A stretch of DNA of 64,000 nucleotides from Youhaiella tibetensis (GTDB lineage Bacteria > Pseudomonadota > Alphaproteobacteria > Rhizobiales > Devosiaceae), in the NCBI RefSeq assembly GCF_008000755.1, contig NZ_CP041690.1, positions 3,994,001-4,058,000 of the forward strand, in the 5' to 3' direction. A program made the position numbers and the translations under genes. Under the pieces are notes generated by a model. The model did no database searches and was not told the origin of the DNA. It saw nothing but the letters and a program-made list of their open reading frames with translations. Below, piece after piece: positions 35,823 through 44,201 of the stretch (position 1 is its first letter; every line of letters starts with the position of its first letter).

Positions 35823-35845
35823 GTGCCGCCCGCCAGGGGCGGCAC
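35823..35845. other. Hairpin downstream of the HupE-like gene
   Basis: GTGCCGCC and GGCGGCAC are perfect 8-bp arms with a 7-base loop, 8 bp past the HupE-like stop. No U-tract follows on either strand, so it may stabilise mRNA or be a weak terminator. Confidence 0.4.
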
Positions 35846-35852
35846 GCTCTTG

Positions 35853-36440
35853 TCAGAGCCAGCCCGCCAGCACACCCAGGCCGCCCGCAGCGAAGGCGAC
35901 GCCGGCTATCCGCGCCGCGGCCTTGCCGTACCGGCCCAGGAGCCCGGCAACCGCAAAGGACGCGCCAATGCCGGCTGCGTGCAGCAGGGCGGTAGCGAGG
36001 ACGAAGCCAGCCGCATACTCGAGCCCGGCGCTGGTCTCGGGCATTTCGGCACCATGCGCATGGCCATGGAAGATAGCGAAGACGCCCACAAGCGACATGG
36101 CCGCGGCAACGGGCATCGGACGACCCAGCGCCGCAGCGCCGCCGATCACCACACTCGAAAGCGCAATGCCCAGTTCGACGAATGGCACGTCGACCCCGGC
36201 AATGCCGAGCCCGAAACCGACGATCATCATGCCCACAAAGCTCAGCGGCACGAGCCAAAGGGCCTTGCCGCCCAGCACATAGGCGAAGACGCCCACCGCC
36301 ACCATCGCCAGAATGTGATCGAGGCCGCCCACCGGGTGCATGAAACCGTGGATGAAGCCGGACGTGTCCCCGTGCCCCGTATGGGCGAACGCGGCTGTCG
36401 GAACGAGAACCGTAACGAGGAATACCAAAAGCGCGCGCAT
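35853..36440 (-). CDS. HupE/UreJ family membrane protein
   Basis: 195 residues from MRALLVFLVTVLVPTAAFAHTGHGD, with AAGGAG 6 bases upstream. A cleavable signal is followed by a His-rich mature N-terminus and about six membrane segments (HPVGGLDHILAMVAVGVFAY, FGLGIAGVDVPFVELGIALSSVVIGG, FHGHAHGAEMP). Conserved His/Asp in HPVGGLDH and FHGHAHG are the presumed metal ligands. HupE/UreJ proteins are nickel or cobalt permeases, but many alphaproteobacterial copies sit next to copper chaperones. Here it diverges from a DUF2946-PCuAC-SCO1 set, so copper is possible. Confidence 0.85.
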   Translation of the reverse strand: MRALLVFLVTVLVPTAAFAHTGHGDTSGFIHGFMHPVGGLDHILAMVAVGVFAYVLGGKALWLVPLSFVGMMIVGFGLGIAGVDVPFVELGIALSSVVIGGAAALGRPMPVAAAMSLVGVFAIFHGHAHGAEMPETSAGLEYAAGFVLATALLHAAGIGASFAVAGLLGRYGKAAARIAGVAFAAGGLGVLAGWL

Positions 36441-36608
36441 GCTGCTCCTTGCGGGGCTCTGCCCCATTATCAGTGCCAACGGCTTCCCAACTCTCGCAAG
36501 CGGAGTCTTGGCAGGTCTGGGCCACCATTTCAACGCCCTGCGCCATTTTTGCCGCATGACAGCGATAGGCGCTTGGGATACACGTCCGCCCGTCCATGGA
36601 GACCGCCC

Positions 36609-36983
36609 TTGCGCCTGACCGAGCGGACATTGCTGGCGAAAGACCTGATCCGGGCCCTGCTCGTGATGGCGCTGGTCTGCCTCAACTTCACCGGTCACGA
36701 TCATGGCCTGGCTGTCGCCTATGGCGAGGACCTCACGCCCTATGTCGTGGCCGACGGGACCATCCCGGTGCTCTGCGCCCAGGACGTCGATGGCGACCGT
36801 GGCCCGCATGCGCCCTGCCATGCCTGCCGCATTGGCTTCGACCTCGACCTGCCGCCGGCGCCCTCCTGTGCAGAGCCGGCGTTCCTGGCGGTTGCCGGCG
36901 TCCGCTACGACGCTTCCGCGGCTGGCACCGCCCGGCAGATTCTCCGTCCCGCCCACAGTGCTCGGGGCCCGCCACTCGCCTGA
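36609..36983 (+). CDS. DUF2946-like small exported protein with CHAC motif
   Basis: 124 residues from a TTG with GGAG 6 bases upstream; an ATG at 36666 would give 105. It begins with a basic/hydrophobic leader (KDLIRALLVMALVCLNF) and then HDHGLAVAYG. A CHACRIGFDLDLPP segment in the middle resembles the Cys pair of DUF2946 copper-associated proteins. It lies 46 bp before the PCuAC gene, so a periplasmic or membrane copper-handling role is inferred. Family assignment is from the motif and context only. Confidence 0.55.
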   Translation: MRLTERTLLAKDLIRALLVMALVCLNFTGHDHGLAVAYGEDLTPYVVADGTIPVLCAQDVDGDRGPHAPCHACRIGFDLDLPPAPSCAEPAFLAVAGVRYDASAAGTARQILRPAHSARGPPLA

Positions 36984-37029
36984 TTCCTCCGGCCTAACGA
37001 CCTCTTTCAAGACTCAAGGAATCGTCGAA

Positions 37030-37611
37030 ATGAACAAGCTCTCCCTTGGCGCCGCGATGGGCGTCTCCTTCCTGATTTCCGCTGCCGGCATTGCCCAGGC
37101 TCACGACCACGCCCAGCGGGTTGGCGGGTCGGCCATGGTCATGGCCCAGGCCGACGCGGGTGACAACAAGGTGGCCGGCATGGATATGGCCGCGCCGGTC
37201 AAGCTCGGCGATCTCGAAATCTCCGGCCCCTTCGCCCGCGCCACCCTGCCCAACCAGCCCGTGGCCGGCGGCTATGTCACCATTACAAATAATGGCTCGG
37301 CCGCTGACCGCCTGGTTTCGGTCACCTCCCCTGCCGCCGCAATGGTCCAGATCCACGAGATGGCCATGGAAGGCGATGTCATGAAGATGCGCGAGCTGCC
37401 CGACGGCCTCGAGATCCCGGCGGGGCAATCGGTCACCTTGTCTCCGGGCGGGCTGCACCTGATGTTCATGAAGCTCAACGGCCCGTTCGAGCAGGGCAGC
37501 AAGGTCCCGGTGACGCTGACCTTCGAAAAGGCGGGTTCGGTAGAGGTTGAGCTTCCTGTCATGCCTGCCAACGCCGAAGCGCCCGCCGGCCATGACCAGA
37601 TGAAGATGTAG
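37030..37611 (+). CDS. PCuAC-type periplasmic copper chaperone
   Basis: 193 residues with a Sec signal ending near AQA (about residue 24). The DUF461/PCuAC domain shows the Met/His ligands: HEMAMEGDVMKMRELP and GGLHLMFMKLN. The mature N-terminus is Met/His-rich and the C-terminus ends GHDQMKM, extra Cu(I)-type ligands. It delivers copper to cytochrome oxidase CuA together with the SCO1 protein encoded 14 bp downstream. Confidence 0.9.
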   Translation: MNKLSLGAAMGVSFLISAAGIAQAHDHAQRVGGSAMVMAQADAGDNKVAGMDMAAPVKLGDLEISGPFARATLPNQPVAGGYVTITNNGSAADRLVSVTSPAAAMVQIHEMAMEGDVMKMRELPDGLEIPAGQSVTLSPGGLHLMFMKLNGPFEQGSKVPVTLTFEKAGSVEVELPVMPANAEAPAGHDQMKM

Positions 37612-37624
37612 GAGTATTTAGGCA

Positions 37625-38221
37625 ATGACCCTGCGCACTATCCGTATCGGGCTCTGGGCGGCCGTTGTCGCCCTGGCCCTCATCGCGACAGCGGCCTATT
37701 TCCTGGTCAAGGTCCCCGGCCCGGGCCAGCCGGGCACATTCGGTGCTGGCAGCTATAGCCTCGTGGACGGCAATGGCGGGCCAGTAACTGAGGCCACCTT
37801 CAAGGGCGCCCCCTCGATGCTCTTCTTCGGCTACACCCATTGCCCGGACGTCTGCCCGACCACGCTCTCGGACATGGCTGTCTGGTTCCAGGAATTGGGC
37901 GACGAGGGCAAGCCGCTCAAGGCCTATTTCGTCACCGTCGACCCCGAGCGCGACACCCCTGCGGTGATCAAGGACTATGTGAGCTCGGTGACCGACCGCG
38001 TCACCGGCATCACCGGCACGCCCGAGGAAATCGCCAAGATCATCTCGGCCTGGCGCATCTACGCCAAGAAAGTGCCGGGAGAGGACGGCGAATACACCAT
38101 GGACCACACCGCCTCGGTGTTCCTGCTCAATTCCAAGGGCGAGTTCGAAGGCACGATCGCCTACCAGGAAGCTTCAAGCGTCGCCGTCGAGAAACTAAGG
38201 AAACTGCTGGCCAAGGCATAG
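37625..38221 (+). CDS. SCO1/SenC family copper metallochaperone
   Basis: 198 residues. One N-terminal membrane anchor (about 9-29) is followed by a thioredoxin-like fold. THCPDVCPTTL carries the two copper-binding Cys, and TMDHTASVFLL contains the third ligand His. It works in CuA-site assembly of cytochrome c oxidase in the periplasm. The PCuAC gene 14 bp upstream is its usual partner. No coxB or other oxidase genes are in the window. Confidence 0.92.
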   Translation: MTLRTIRIGLWAAVVALALIATAAYFLVKVPGPGQPGTFGAGSYSLVDGNGGPVTEATFKGAPSMLFFGYTHCPDVCPTTLSDMAVWFQELGDEGKPLKAYFVTVDPERDTPAVIKDYVSSVTDRVTGITGTPEEIAKIISAWRIYAKKVPGEDGEYTMDHTASVFLLNSKGEFEGTIAYQEASSVAVEKLRKLLAKA

Positions 38222-38279
38222 CGCCTAACCGCACCCATAGGGATCTTGCCCGGCCGTCGCGCCGGGTAAGTCCGGCGGT

Positions 38280-38963
38280 TTAGTCGCCCAGCAGGTCCGG
38301 CCGGCGGGCCCTGGTCAACTCGACGCTCTGCGCGCGCCGCCACCTTTCGATCTTGCCGTGATCACCCGACGTCAGTACTGCCGGGATCTCGCGGCCCTCG
38401 AAGACCTGCGGGCGGGTGTATTGCGGGTATTCGAGCAGCCCGTTCTCGAAGCTCTCGTCGGCATGGCTGTCGGCCCCGCCCAGGACGCCCGGGATGAGCC
38501 GCACCACGGCCTCCAGCAGCACCATCGCCGCCACTTCCCCGCCTGCCAGCACGTAATCGCCGATGGAAATCTCTTCGAGCGCGCGCGCCTCGATCACCCG
38601 CTGGTCGACGCCCTCGAAACGTCCGCAGACGATCACCGCCCCCGGTCCCAGCGCCAGTTCCCGCGCCCGCGCCTGCGTCAGCGGCTTTCCACGCGGGCTC
38701 ATGAGGATTTTCGGACGCAGATCACCGGCCGGCGCGATCGCGTCGATGGCGGCGGCCAGGATATCGGGTTTGAGCACCATGCCCGCACCACCGCCCGAAG
38801 GCGTATCATCGACGGTATGGTGCCGGTCGTGAGCGAAACTGCGCAATTGCGTGGCCTCGAGCGACCACAGGCCATCGGCCATGCCGCGCCCCAGTACCGA
38901 GGCCCCTAGCGGGCCCGGGAACAGGTCCGGGAACAGCGTGATGACATCGGCGGCAAAGCTCAA
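38280..38963 (-). CDS. trmD: tRNA (guanine-37-N1)-methyltransferase
   Basis: 227 residues, SPOUT class. [13 protein letters not shown], then [14 protein letters not shown] (catalytic region) and the knot SPRGKPLTQ ... [13 protein letters not shown] with [15 protein letters not shown]. It methylates G37 of tRNAs to prevent frameshifting. Last gene of the ffh-rpsP-rimM-trmD run; its ATG overlaps the rimM stop by 4 bp. A CCCGGC/GCCGGG hairpin at 38249-38266 lies in the convergent gap with SCO1. Confidence 0.97.
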   Translation of the reverse strand: MSFAADVITLFPDLFPGPLGASVLGRGMADGLWSLEATQLRSFAHDRHHTVDDTPSGGGAGMVLKPDILAAAIDAIAPAGDLRPKILMSPRGKPLTQARARELALGPGAVIVCGRFEGVDQRVIEARALEEISIGDYVLAGGEVAAMVLLEAVVRLIPGVLGGADSHADESFENGLLEYPQYTRPQVFEGREIPAVLTSGDHGKIERWRRAQSVELTRARRPDLLGD

Positions 38964-39511
38964 TTCGGCTCCTCGTGCTCGCCCGGCTCGGTCTCGACCG
39001 GCGGCTCGATGACGAGATAGCCCTCGGCCACGCGGACCTCGGGAACCACCGTGCGCGTGAAGGGGAACAGGAACGTGTCCCCGCTCTGCCCGTCGCGCAC
39101 TTCCAGGATATCGCCGGCGCCGAAATTGGGCACGGCGATGACCTCGCCGAGCACACGCCCGTCGCTGAGCCGGGCTTCGAGCCCGATAAGGTCGGCATGA
39201 TAGAAATCGTCTTCGTCGTCGGGCTCGGGCAGCCTGGAGCGATCGACATAGAGGTCGATACCGTTGAGCTTTTCAGCCTCGTTGCGGTCCGAGACGCCCT
39301 TGATGCGGGCGATGACGACGGTCTTGTTGAGCCACGCGGAGGCAATCTCCACTACCAGGCCCGGTTTGCTGGTTTCCAGCGGCCCATAGCCGGCAATGGC
39401 CAGCGGCTCGCCGGTAAAGGGGGTTATGCGCACCTCGCCCTTGATGCCGTGGGCCGCACCGATGCGGCCCAGCAGCAGGCGGTTCTTGTCGTCCGCTTTG
39501 CCCCCTTCCAT
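38960..39511 (-). CDS. rimM: 16S rRNA processing protein RimM
   Basis: 183 residues. The N-terminal RimM domain ([18 protein letters not shown]) and the C-terminal PRC-barrel ([34 protein letters not shown]) are both present. The tail is acidic and ends EPGEHEEPN. It binds uS19 and helps mature the 30S head. It follows rpsP by 6 bp and overlaps trmD. Confidence 0.96.
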   Translation of the reverse strand: MEGGKADDKNRLLLGRIGAAHGIKGEVRITPFTGEPLAIAGYGPLETSKPGLVVEIASAWLNKTVVIARIKGVSDRNEAEKLNGIDLYVDRSRLPEPDDEDDFYHADLIGLEARLSDGRVLGEVIAVPNFGAGDILEVRDGQSGDTFLFPFTRTVVPEVRVAEGYLVIEPPVETEPGEHEEPN

Positions 39512-39517
39512 GGCGGA

Positions 39518-39910
39518 TTAGGCCGAGGCTTCTTCGGCGGCTTCGGCCGGAGCGTTCTTGGCCTCTTCGGCGGCGGCAGCGGCAGCAGCGCGGGCCTCGG
39601 CGCGCTCGGTCGCCTTGGCGCCCGGCACGGCCTTTTCGGGGTTGTTGCGGGCTTCGCGCTTCAAGAGGCCCGCGGCGTCAAGGAAACGCTCGACGCGGTC
39701 GGTCGCCTGGGCGCCGACGGAGAGCCAATGCTGCGCGCGCTCGGTGTTGAGCACGACGCGGTTCTCGGCATCCTTGTTGAGCAGCGGGTTGTAGGTGCCC
39801 AGCTTCTCGATGAAGCGGCCATCGCGCGGCGAACGGGCGTCGGCGACCACGATGTGGTAGAATGGGCGCTTCTTGGTACCGGCGCGGGCGAGGCGAATCT
39901 TGAGGGCCAT
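39518..39910 (-). CDS. rpsP: 30S ribosomal protein bS16 with Ala/Glu-rich tail
   Basis: 130 residues against a usual ~80-90. The core is standard: [42 protein letters not shown], then [18 protein letters not shown]. From about residue 88 the chain is Ala/Glu/Lys-rich low complexity. It follows ffh by 40 bp in the conserved ffh-rpsP-rimM-trmD order. Confidence 0.97.
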   Translation of the reverse strand: MALKIRLARAGTKKRPFYHIVVADARSPRDGRFIEKLGTYNPLLNKDAENRVVLNTERAQHWLSVGAQATDRVERFLDAAGLLKREARNNPEKAVPGAKATERAEARAAAAAAAEEAKNAPAEAAEEASA

Positions 39911-39950
39911 GGGTTACTCCTGAATCTGGCTTTGTCTGTTTTCGCGTTGG

Positions 39951-41552
39951 TTATTTCTTCTTGGGCACGAAGCCGCCACCGAGCCCTGGAAGGTTCGGGA
40001 AGCGAGAGGCGCCGCCAAGCCCGGGCAATCCGCTGCCCGAACCCGATTTCAACAGCTTGCCGACATCGGTCGGCAGCTTGTCGGAAATGTCGCCCGGCAT
40101 CTGCTGCGGGATCGACTTGGGGTCGATACCGGCGCGCCGCGCCATTTCCTCGATCTGCTTGGGATCCATCTTGGAGATATCGGGTATCTGGCCGAGGCCG
40201 GGCATCATGCCGCCCATCTTGCCGCCGAACATCCCGGCGAGCGAGCCGAGGCCGCCCTTGGACACCTTCTTCATCATGTCCGCCATCTGGCGGTGCTGCT
40301 TCATGAGCTTGTTGACTTCGGAAACCTCAACGCCCGCGCCGGCAGCGATGCGCTTGCGGCGGGAGGCGTTGAGGAGGTCGGGCTCGGCCCGTTCCTTCTT
40401 GGTCATCGAATTGATGATGGCGACCTGGCGATCGAAGATCTTCTCGTCGATATTGGCGCCCGCCATGGCCTTCTTGAGCTGGCCGACGCCGGGCATCATG
40501 CCCATCAGCCCGCCCATGCCGCCCATCTTCTTCATCTGCAGCAGCTGGCCGCGAAGGTCTTCGAGGTCGAACTGACCCTTCTTGAGCTTCTTGGCCATCT
40601 TCTGCGCGTCTTCGGCAGAGACGGTTTCGGCGGCCTTCTCGACGAGCGAGACAATGTCGCCCATGCCCAGAATGCGGTCGGCGATGCGGCCGGGATGGAA
40701 ATCCTCGAGCGCATCCATCTTTTCGCCGGTGGCGATGAGCTTGATCGGCTTGCCGGTGGCCGCGCGCATCGAGAGCGCCGCGCCGCCACGGCCGTCGCCG
40801 TCGACGCGGGTCAGCACGATACCGGTGATGTCGACGCGCTGGTCGAACGAACGGGCCAGATTGATGGCGTCCTGGCCGGTCAGCGCATCGGCAACCAGCA
40901 GCACTTCGTGTGGATCGGAAACCGCCTTGATCTCGGCGGTCTCGGCCATGAGTTCTTCATCGATATGTGTGCGGCCCGCCGTATCGAGCATCAGCACGTC
41001 ATAGCCGCCGAGCTTGCCCTCGCGCGCGGCGCGCCTGGCGATCTGCACCGGCGTCTCGCTCGGCACGATCGGCAGCGTATCGACCCCGATCTGGGTGCCG
41101 AGCACGCGCAGTTGCTCCATCGCGGCCGGGCGGCGCGTATCGAGCGAGGCCATCAGAACTTTCTTGTTCTGCTTGTCCTTGAGGCGCTTGGCGATCTTGG
41201 CGGTGGTGGTGGTCTTGCCCGAGCCCTGCAGACCCACCATCAGGATGGTCGCCGGGGGCGTCGTGGCGGTATCGAGCGGCACGGCGGTTTCACCCAGCAC
41301 CCGCACCAGCTCGTCGTGAACGATCTTGACGACCTGCTGGCCTGGGGTCACCGAGCGGGTCACCTCGACGCCGACGGCGCGCTCGCGCACCTGCTCGACG
41401 AAGGCGCGGACCACTTCGAGCGAAACGTCAGCCTCGATCAGCGCGCGGCGAACTTCGCGCAGCGCTTCGTTGACGTCGTTCTCGGAGAGCGCGCCACGGC
41501 CCCGCAGGCCATCGAAGATTTTCCCTAAGCGGTCGCTTAGACTTTCAAACAT
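39951..41552 (-). CDS. ffh: Signal recognition particle protein Ffh
   Basis: 533 residues. N domain, then G domain with GLQGSGKTTTTAKIA (about residue 107), DTAGRTHIDEELM, and TRVDGDGRGGAAL. The Met-rich M domain follows (MKKMGGMGGLMGMMPG, MKQHRQMADMMKK), with an extra Gly/Met/Pro-rich C-terminus ending FVPKKK. It binds signal peptides and SRP RNA and docks with FtsY (encoded at 47717). AAAGGA precedes the start, and a perfect 20-bp palindrome lies just upstream of that. Confidence 0.97.
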   Translation of the reverse strand: MFESLSDRLGKIFDGLRGRGALSENDVNEALREVRRALIEADVSLEVVRAFVEQVRERAVGVEVTRSVTPGQQVVKIVHDELVRVLGETAVPLDTATTPPATILMVGLQGSGKTTTTAKIAKRLKDKQNKKVLMASLDTRRPAAMEQLRVLGTQIGVDTLPIVPSETPVQIARRAAREGKLGGYDVLMLDTAGRTHIDEELMAETAEIKAVSDPHEVLLVADALTGQDAINLARSFDQRVDITGIVLTRVDGDGRGGAALSMRAATGKPIKLIATGEKMDALEDFHPGRIADRILGMGDIVSLVEKAAETVSAEDAQKMAKKLKKGQFDLEDLRGQLLQMKKMGGMGGLMGMMPGVGQLKKAMAGANIDEKIFDRQVAIINSMTKKERAEPDLLNASRRKRIAAGAGVEVSEVNKLMKQHRQMADMMKKVSKGGLGSLAGMFGGKMGGMMPGLGQIPDISKMDPKQIEEMARRAGIDPKSIPQQMPGDISDKLPTDVGKLLKSGSGSGLPGLGGASRFPNLPGLGGGFVPKKK

Positions 41553-41567
41553 GCTCTTGGTCCTTTT

Positions 41568-41587
41568 CTTCGTGGGCGCCCACGAAG
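41568..41587. promoter_or_regulatory. Perfect 20-bp palindrome in the ffh leader
   Basis: CTTCGTGGGC is followed directly by its reverse complement GCCCACGAAG, 16 bp upstream of the ffh start. It could be an operator, or a hairpin next to the ribosome-binding site. The rest of the 41553-41811 gap also holds a GCCTGCC/GGCAGGC hairpin at 41653-41671 and no gene. Confidence 0.5.
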
Positions 41588-41811
41588 ATATGGGTAATCG
41601 CGTCCAAAACCAAAATGCACCCGTGGGCGCAACGCGCTGACGGATGCTGACCGCCTGCCTCCCGGGCAGGCTAGTGGCTCGAATTCAGGTCTTGGTCCTG
41701 AGATCGCCGGCCTTATAGGCGCGAAGAGGCACCCGAGTCAATCGAAGTGGCCAAGGCCCGGTTTCTGCGCGGACCTGCCTAACCTTGGGTTAACTTCTTC
41801 TGGTCCCGTTC

Positions 41812-43035
41812 ATGCTATTGAACAGGCTGCAGTTTTCACTCGAGGCTTCCCGATTGTCTCTCTCCTCGCTCCGCCCACGCGCGCTCGGTGTTCCGGAAGG
41901 CTCCGCCCCGGTCGTCGTCCACGGCAGCCTCGCCGAGGCGGAAGCGGATTGGCGTGCCCTCGAAGCGACTGGCATCCTGACGCCCTATCAGCGCTACGAC
42001 TGGGTCAGGGCCGTGCTCGCTTCCGACCTCGAGCGTGCAGACGGGGTCGCCATCGTCGTGGTGCGCAGCCAGGGCCGTCCGGTCGCGCTGCTGCCGCTGA
42101 TCATCGAGCGCCGCTCGGGCTTTTCAATCGCTCGCCTCATCGGCTCCGATATTTCCAACAGCGACTGGCTTGCCTTCCTGCCCGGCACCGACATCTCGCC
42201 CGAATGGCTGGGCCTGGTCCTCGATGAAGTCCGCGAACTGGTCGGAGCGCTCGATCTCGTCTGCTTCTTCAACCAGCCCCGTCAATGGGCCGGCCACGCC
42301 AACCCCGTCCTCGCGGTCGGTGCCGATCCCGGTCCCAACAATCTCTATACCGCCATTATCGGCCCGACGCCGGCGCCTTACATCGAGCACCGCCTCACCC
42401 ACAAGCGCCGCGGCAACATCAAGCGCGGCGAGCGGCGGCTCGAAGAAATGCTGGGCAGGGTGGAACTGCGCCGCGTCACCACGATCGACGAACTCGACCG
42501 CGTCCATGCCGCCTTCCTCGCCCAGCGCGGCGAACGCTTTGACCAGATGGGGGTGGGCAATCTCTTCGCGCAGCAGAGCTTCGTCCGCTTCTTCAGGAAC
42601 CTCGCCGTCGAGGGTTTCTCGGACCGACACCCTGCCCTTTGCTTCCATGCCCTCTATGCGGGCGAGGAGATCGTCGCCACAACCTGCGGCGCCTTCGCCG
42701 GCAAGCATTATTCCCAGTACATCAACTCGACCGCGAGCGGCCCAGCCGCCAAATACAGCCTGATGGGCATCCTGGTCGCGAAGCTCATGGACGAGCTGAA
42801 CGCCTCGGGAATCGACACCTTCGACATGGGCATCGGCGATTTCGACTACAAACAGGATTGGACGGCGCCCGAGCCGCTGTTCGACACACTTATCCCCCTG
42901 ACTCCCGCTGGCCACCTCGCCGCTCTGGGCCTCAGGACCAGCCAGGGGGCCAAGCGCGCCATCAAGCAGAACCCCCGGCTCTGGGGTCTCGCCCAGTCTA
43001 TCCGCAAGACGCTGCACAACCTTCGCAAACGCTAA
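41812..43035 (+). CDS. FemAB/CelD-like acyltransferase (Acetyltransf_6 GNAT), copy 1
   Basis: 407 residues. A variable N-terminal half (with TPYQRYDWVRAVLASD and RPVALLPLIIERR, typical of BcsL/CelD-type proteins) is followed by the Acetyltransf_6 domain (about 190-350: HKRRGNIKRGERRLEEM, FLAQRGERFDQMG, GKHYSQYINSTASGPAAKYSLMGILVAKLMDEL and DMGIGDFDYKQDW). Related proteins act in polysaccharide or envelope modification. A second family member and a JmjC/cupin gene lie convergently 0.2-1.2 kb downstream. The substrate is not known. Confidence 0.78.
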   Translation: MLLNRLQFSLEASRLSLSSLRPRALGVPEGSAPVVVHGSLAEAEADWRALEATGILTPYQRYDWVRAVLASDLERADGVAIVVVRSQGRPVALLPLIIERRSGFSIARLIGSDISNSDWLAFLPGTDISPEWLGLVLDEVRELVGALDLVCFFNQPRQWAGHANPVLAVGADPGPNNLYTAIIGPTPAPYIEHRLTHKRRGNIKRGERRLEEMLGRVELRRVTTIDELDRVHAAFLAQRGERFDQMGVGNLFAQQSFVRFFRNLAVEGFSDRHPALCFHALYAGEEIVATTCGAFAGKHYSQYINSTASGPAAKYSLMGILVAKLMDELNASGIDTFDMGIGDFDYKQDWTAPEPLFDTLIPLTPAGHLAALGLRTSQGAKRAIKQNPRLWGLAQSIRKTLHNLRKR

Positions 43036-43037
43036 CG

Positions 43038-43060
43038 AAAAAGGCGGCCAGTTGGCCGCC
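43038..43060 (-). terminator. Hairpin with U-tract on the minus strand
   Basis: GGCGGCCA and TGGCCGCC form a perfect 8-bp stem. On the minus strand it runs into five U residues (43042-43038). It lies about 190 bp beyond the JmjC/cupin stop and may end that transcript. The rest of the 43036-43244 gap shows nothing further. Confidence 0.55.
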
Positions 43061-43244
43061 CGCTGCGTTCTCGATTCACCGCGTGGTTCCCCCCAACCAC
43101 CGCACTTCCCCTACCCCGAGCGTGGACTTCTCCACTCAGGTGGCGTGATGCAATAGGCCCTGGGTCTTTGTCCGCGAAGGTTGCGGGGGTGAGGGAAACT
43201 TTGTGTTCGCCAGTTCGAAGAAGCTGCGCCCCTTAGGAGCGCCC

Positions 43245-44201
43245 TCACATCCCAGTCTTCTTCTTGTCCTGATAGTAGTAGTTCGCGTCCTTGCCCAGTA
43301 CCAGCGATCGGATCACCTTGCGCAGGGACTCGCTCTTGCGCAACGGAGCGGCGATCCCCGCCATCACGCGGAACGCGCCGAGCTTGACCGCGTCCCAGCC
43401 TGGCGAGGTGCCCGGCGCCTTCTGCGGGAAGCCGCGGTCGCGCAGCATGGAATTGGCCACGTAAAGATCGTTGCGGCGCTTCACCTCCGCGGTCTTCCAG
43501 GTGATCGCCACCGAGATCGAATAGGTATCGGACGTGCGCACCCAGTGCGGCCAGATATAGGGCACGAAGACGCCTTCGCCCGGCAGCAGCCGGTTGTGCA
43601 TGCCGCGCGCCTCGAAGCTCTCCTCGAACTTGAGGTTACGGTGTTTGGTGATCGCGTGCTCGATCTGATCTTCCGAGGCGATCGAACGATCCTCGTTGTC
43701 GTAGACGTTGAAGAACTTTTCGCCGTGCACCTGAATGAAGAAGTTGTCTTCGCTGTCGAGGTGGAAGGGTGTAGTCGAGCCTGGCGAGGACACGAAAAGG
43801 AAGCCCTGGATATCGGTAAAGCCGGCCTCGGCGAGGCTGCGATGCCCCTGCGCCCGTGCCACCGACATCAGCGCCTCTTCGAGGAGCGCCCTATAGGCGG
43901 GGTGCGCTTCGACGCGCTTTAGCACCATCCAGGCGCCCGCCGTCTCGATCTTCTGCACCACATCCTCGGGCGAAAGGTCGACCAGCGGCGTGCTGGAGGG
44001 GTCCTGGCTCACCGCGGCCTTGCCCGAATTATATTCGATCCGGTCGCGCGGCAGGTGTTTGACCAGATCGAGGATGGCGGGAAGCGTCAGGCGTGGATCG
44101 TCGACGAAGCCGTGGCGGATCCGGAAGGGCTTTAGCGGAAAGAGATTGGCGAACGCGGAGTCGTCCGCGCTCAGGACCTCGGCGGTCATGACCTTGTTCA
44201 C
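43245..44201 (-). CDS. JmjC/cupin-like protein (putative Fe(II)/2-oxoglutarate oxygenase)
   Basis: 318 residues. The metal triad of a JmjC-like cupin is visible: FHLDSEDNF (HxD) near the middle and the distal His in YIWPHWVRTSD about 70 residues later. TPFHLDSEDNFFIQVHGEKFFNVYDNED is typical of cupin_8/JmjC hydroxylases. Its ATG overlaps the stop of the upstream Acetyltransf_6 gene, so the two are co-expressed. A hydroxylase of a protein, peptide or envelope component is inferred; the target is unknown. Confidence 0.75.
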   Translation of the reverse strand: MNKVMTAEVLSADDSAFANLFPLKPFRIRHGFVDDPRLTLPAILDLVKHLPRDRIEYNSGKAAVSQDPSSTPLVDLSPEDVVQKIETAGAWMVLKRVEAHPAYRALLEEALMSVARAQGHRSLAEAGFTDIQGFLFVSSPGSTTPFHLDSEDNFFIQVHGEKFFNVYDNEDRSIASEDQIEHAITKHRNLKFEESFEARGMHNRLLPGEGVFVPYIWPHWVRTSDTYSISVAITWKTAEVKRRNDLYVANSMLRDRGFPQKAPGTSPGWDAVKLGAFRVMAGIAAPLRKSESLRKVIRSLVLGKDANYYYQDKKKTGM

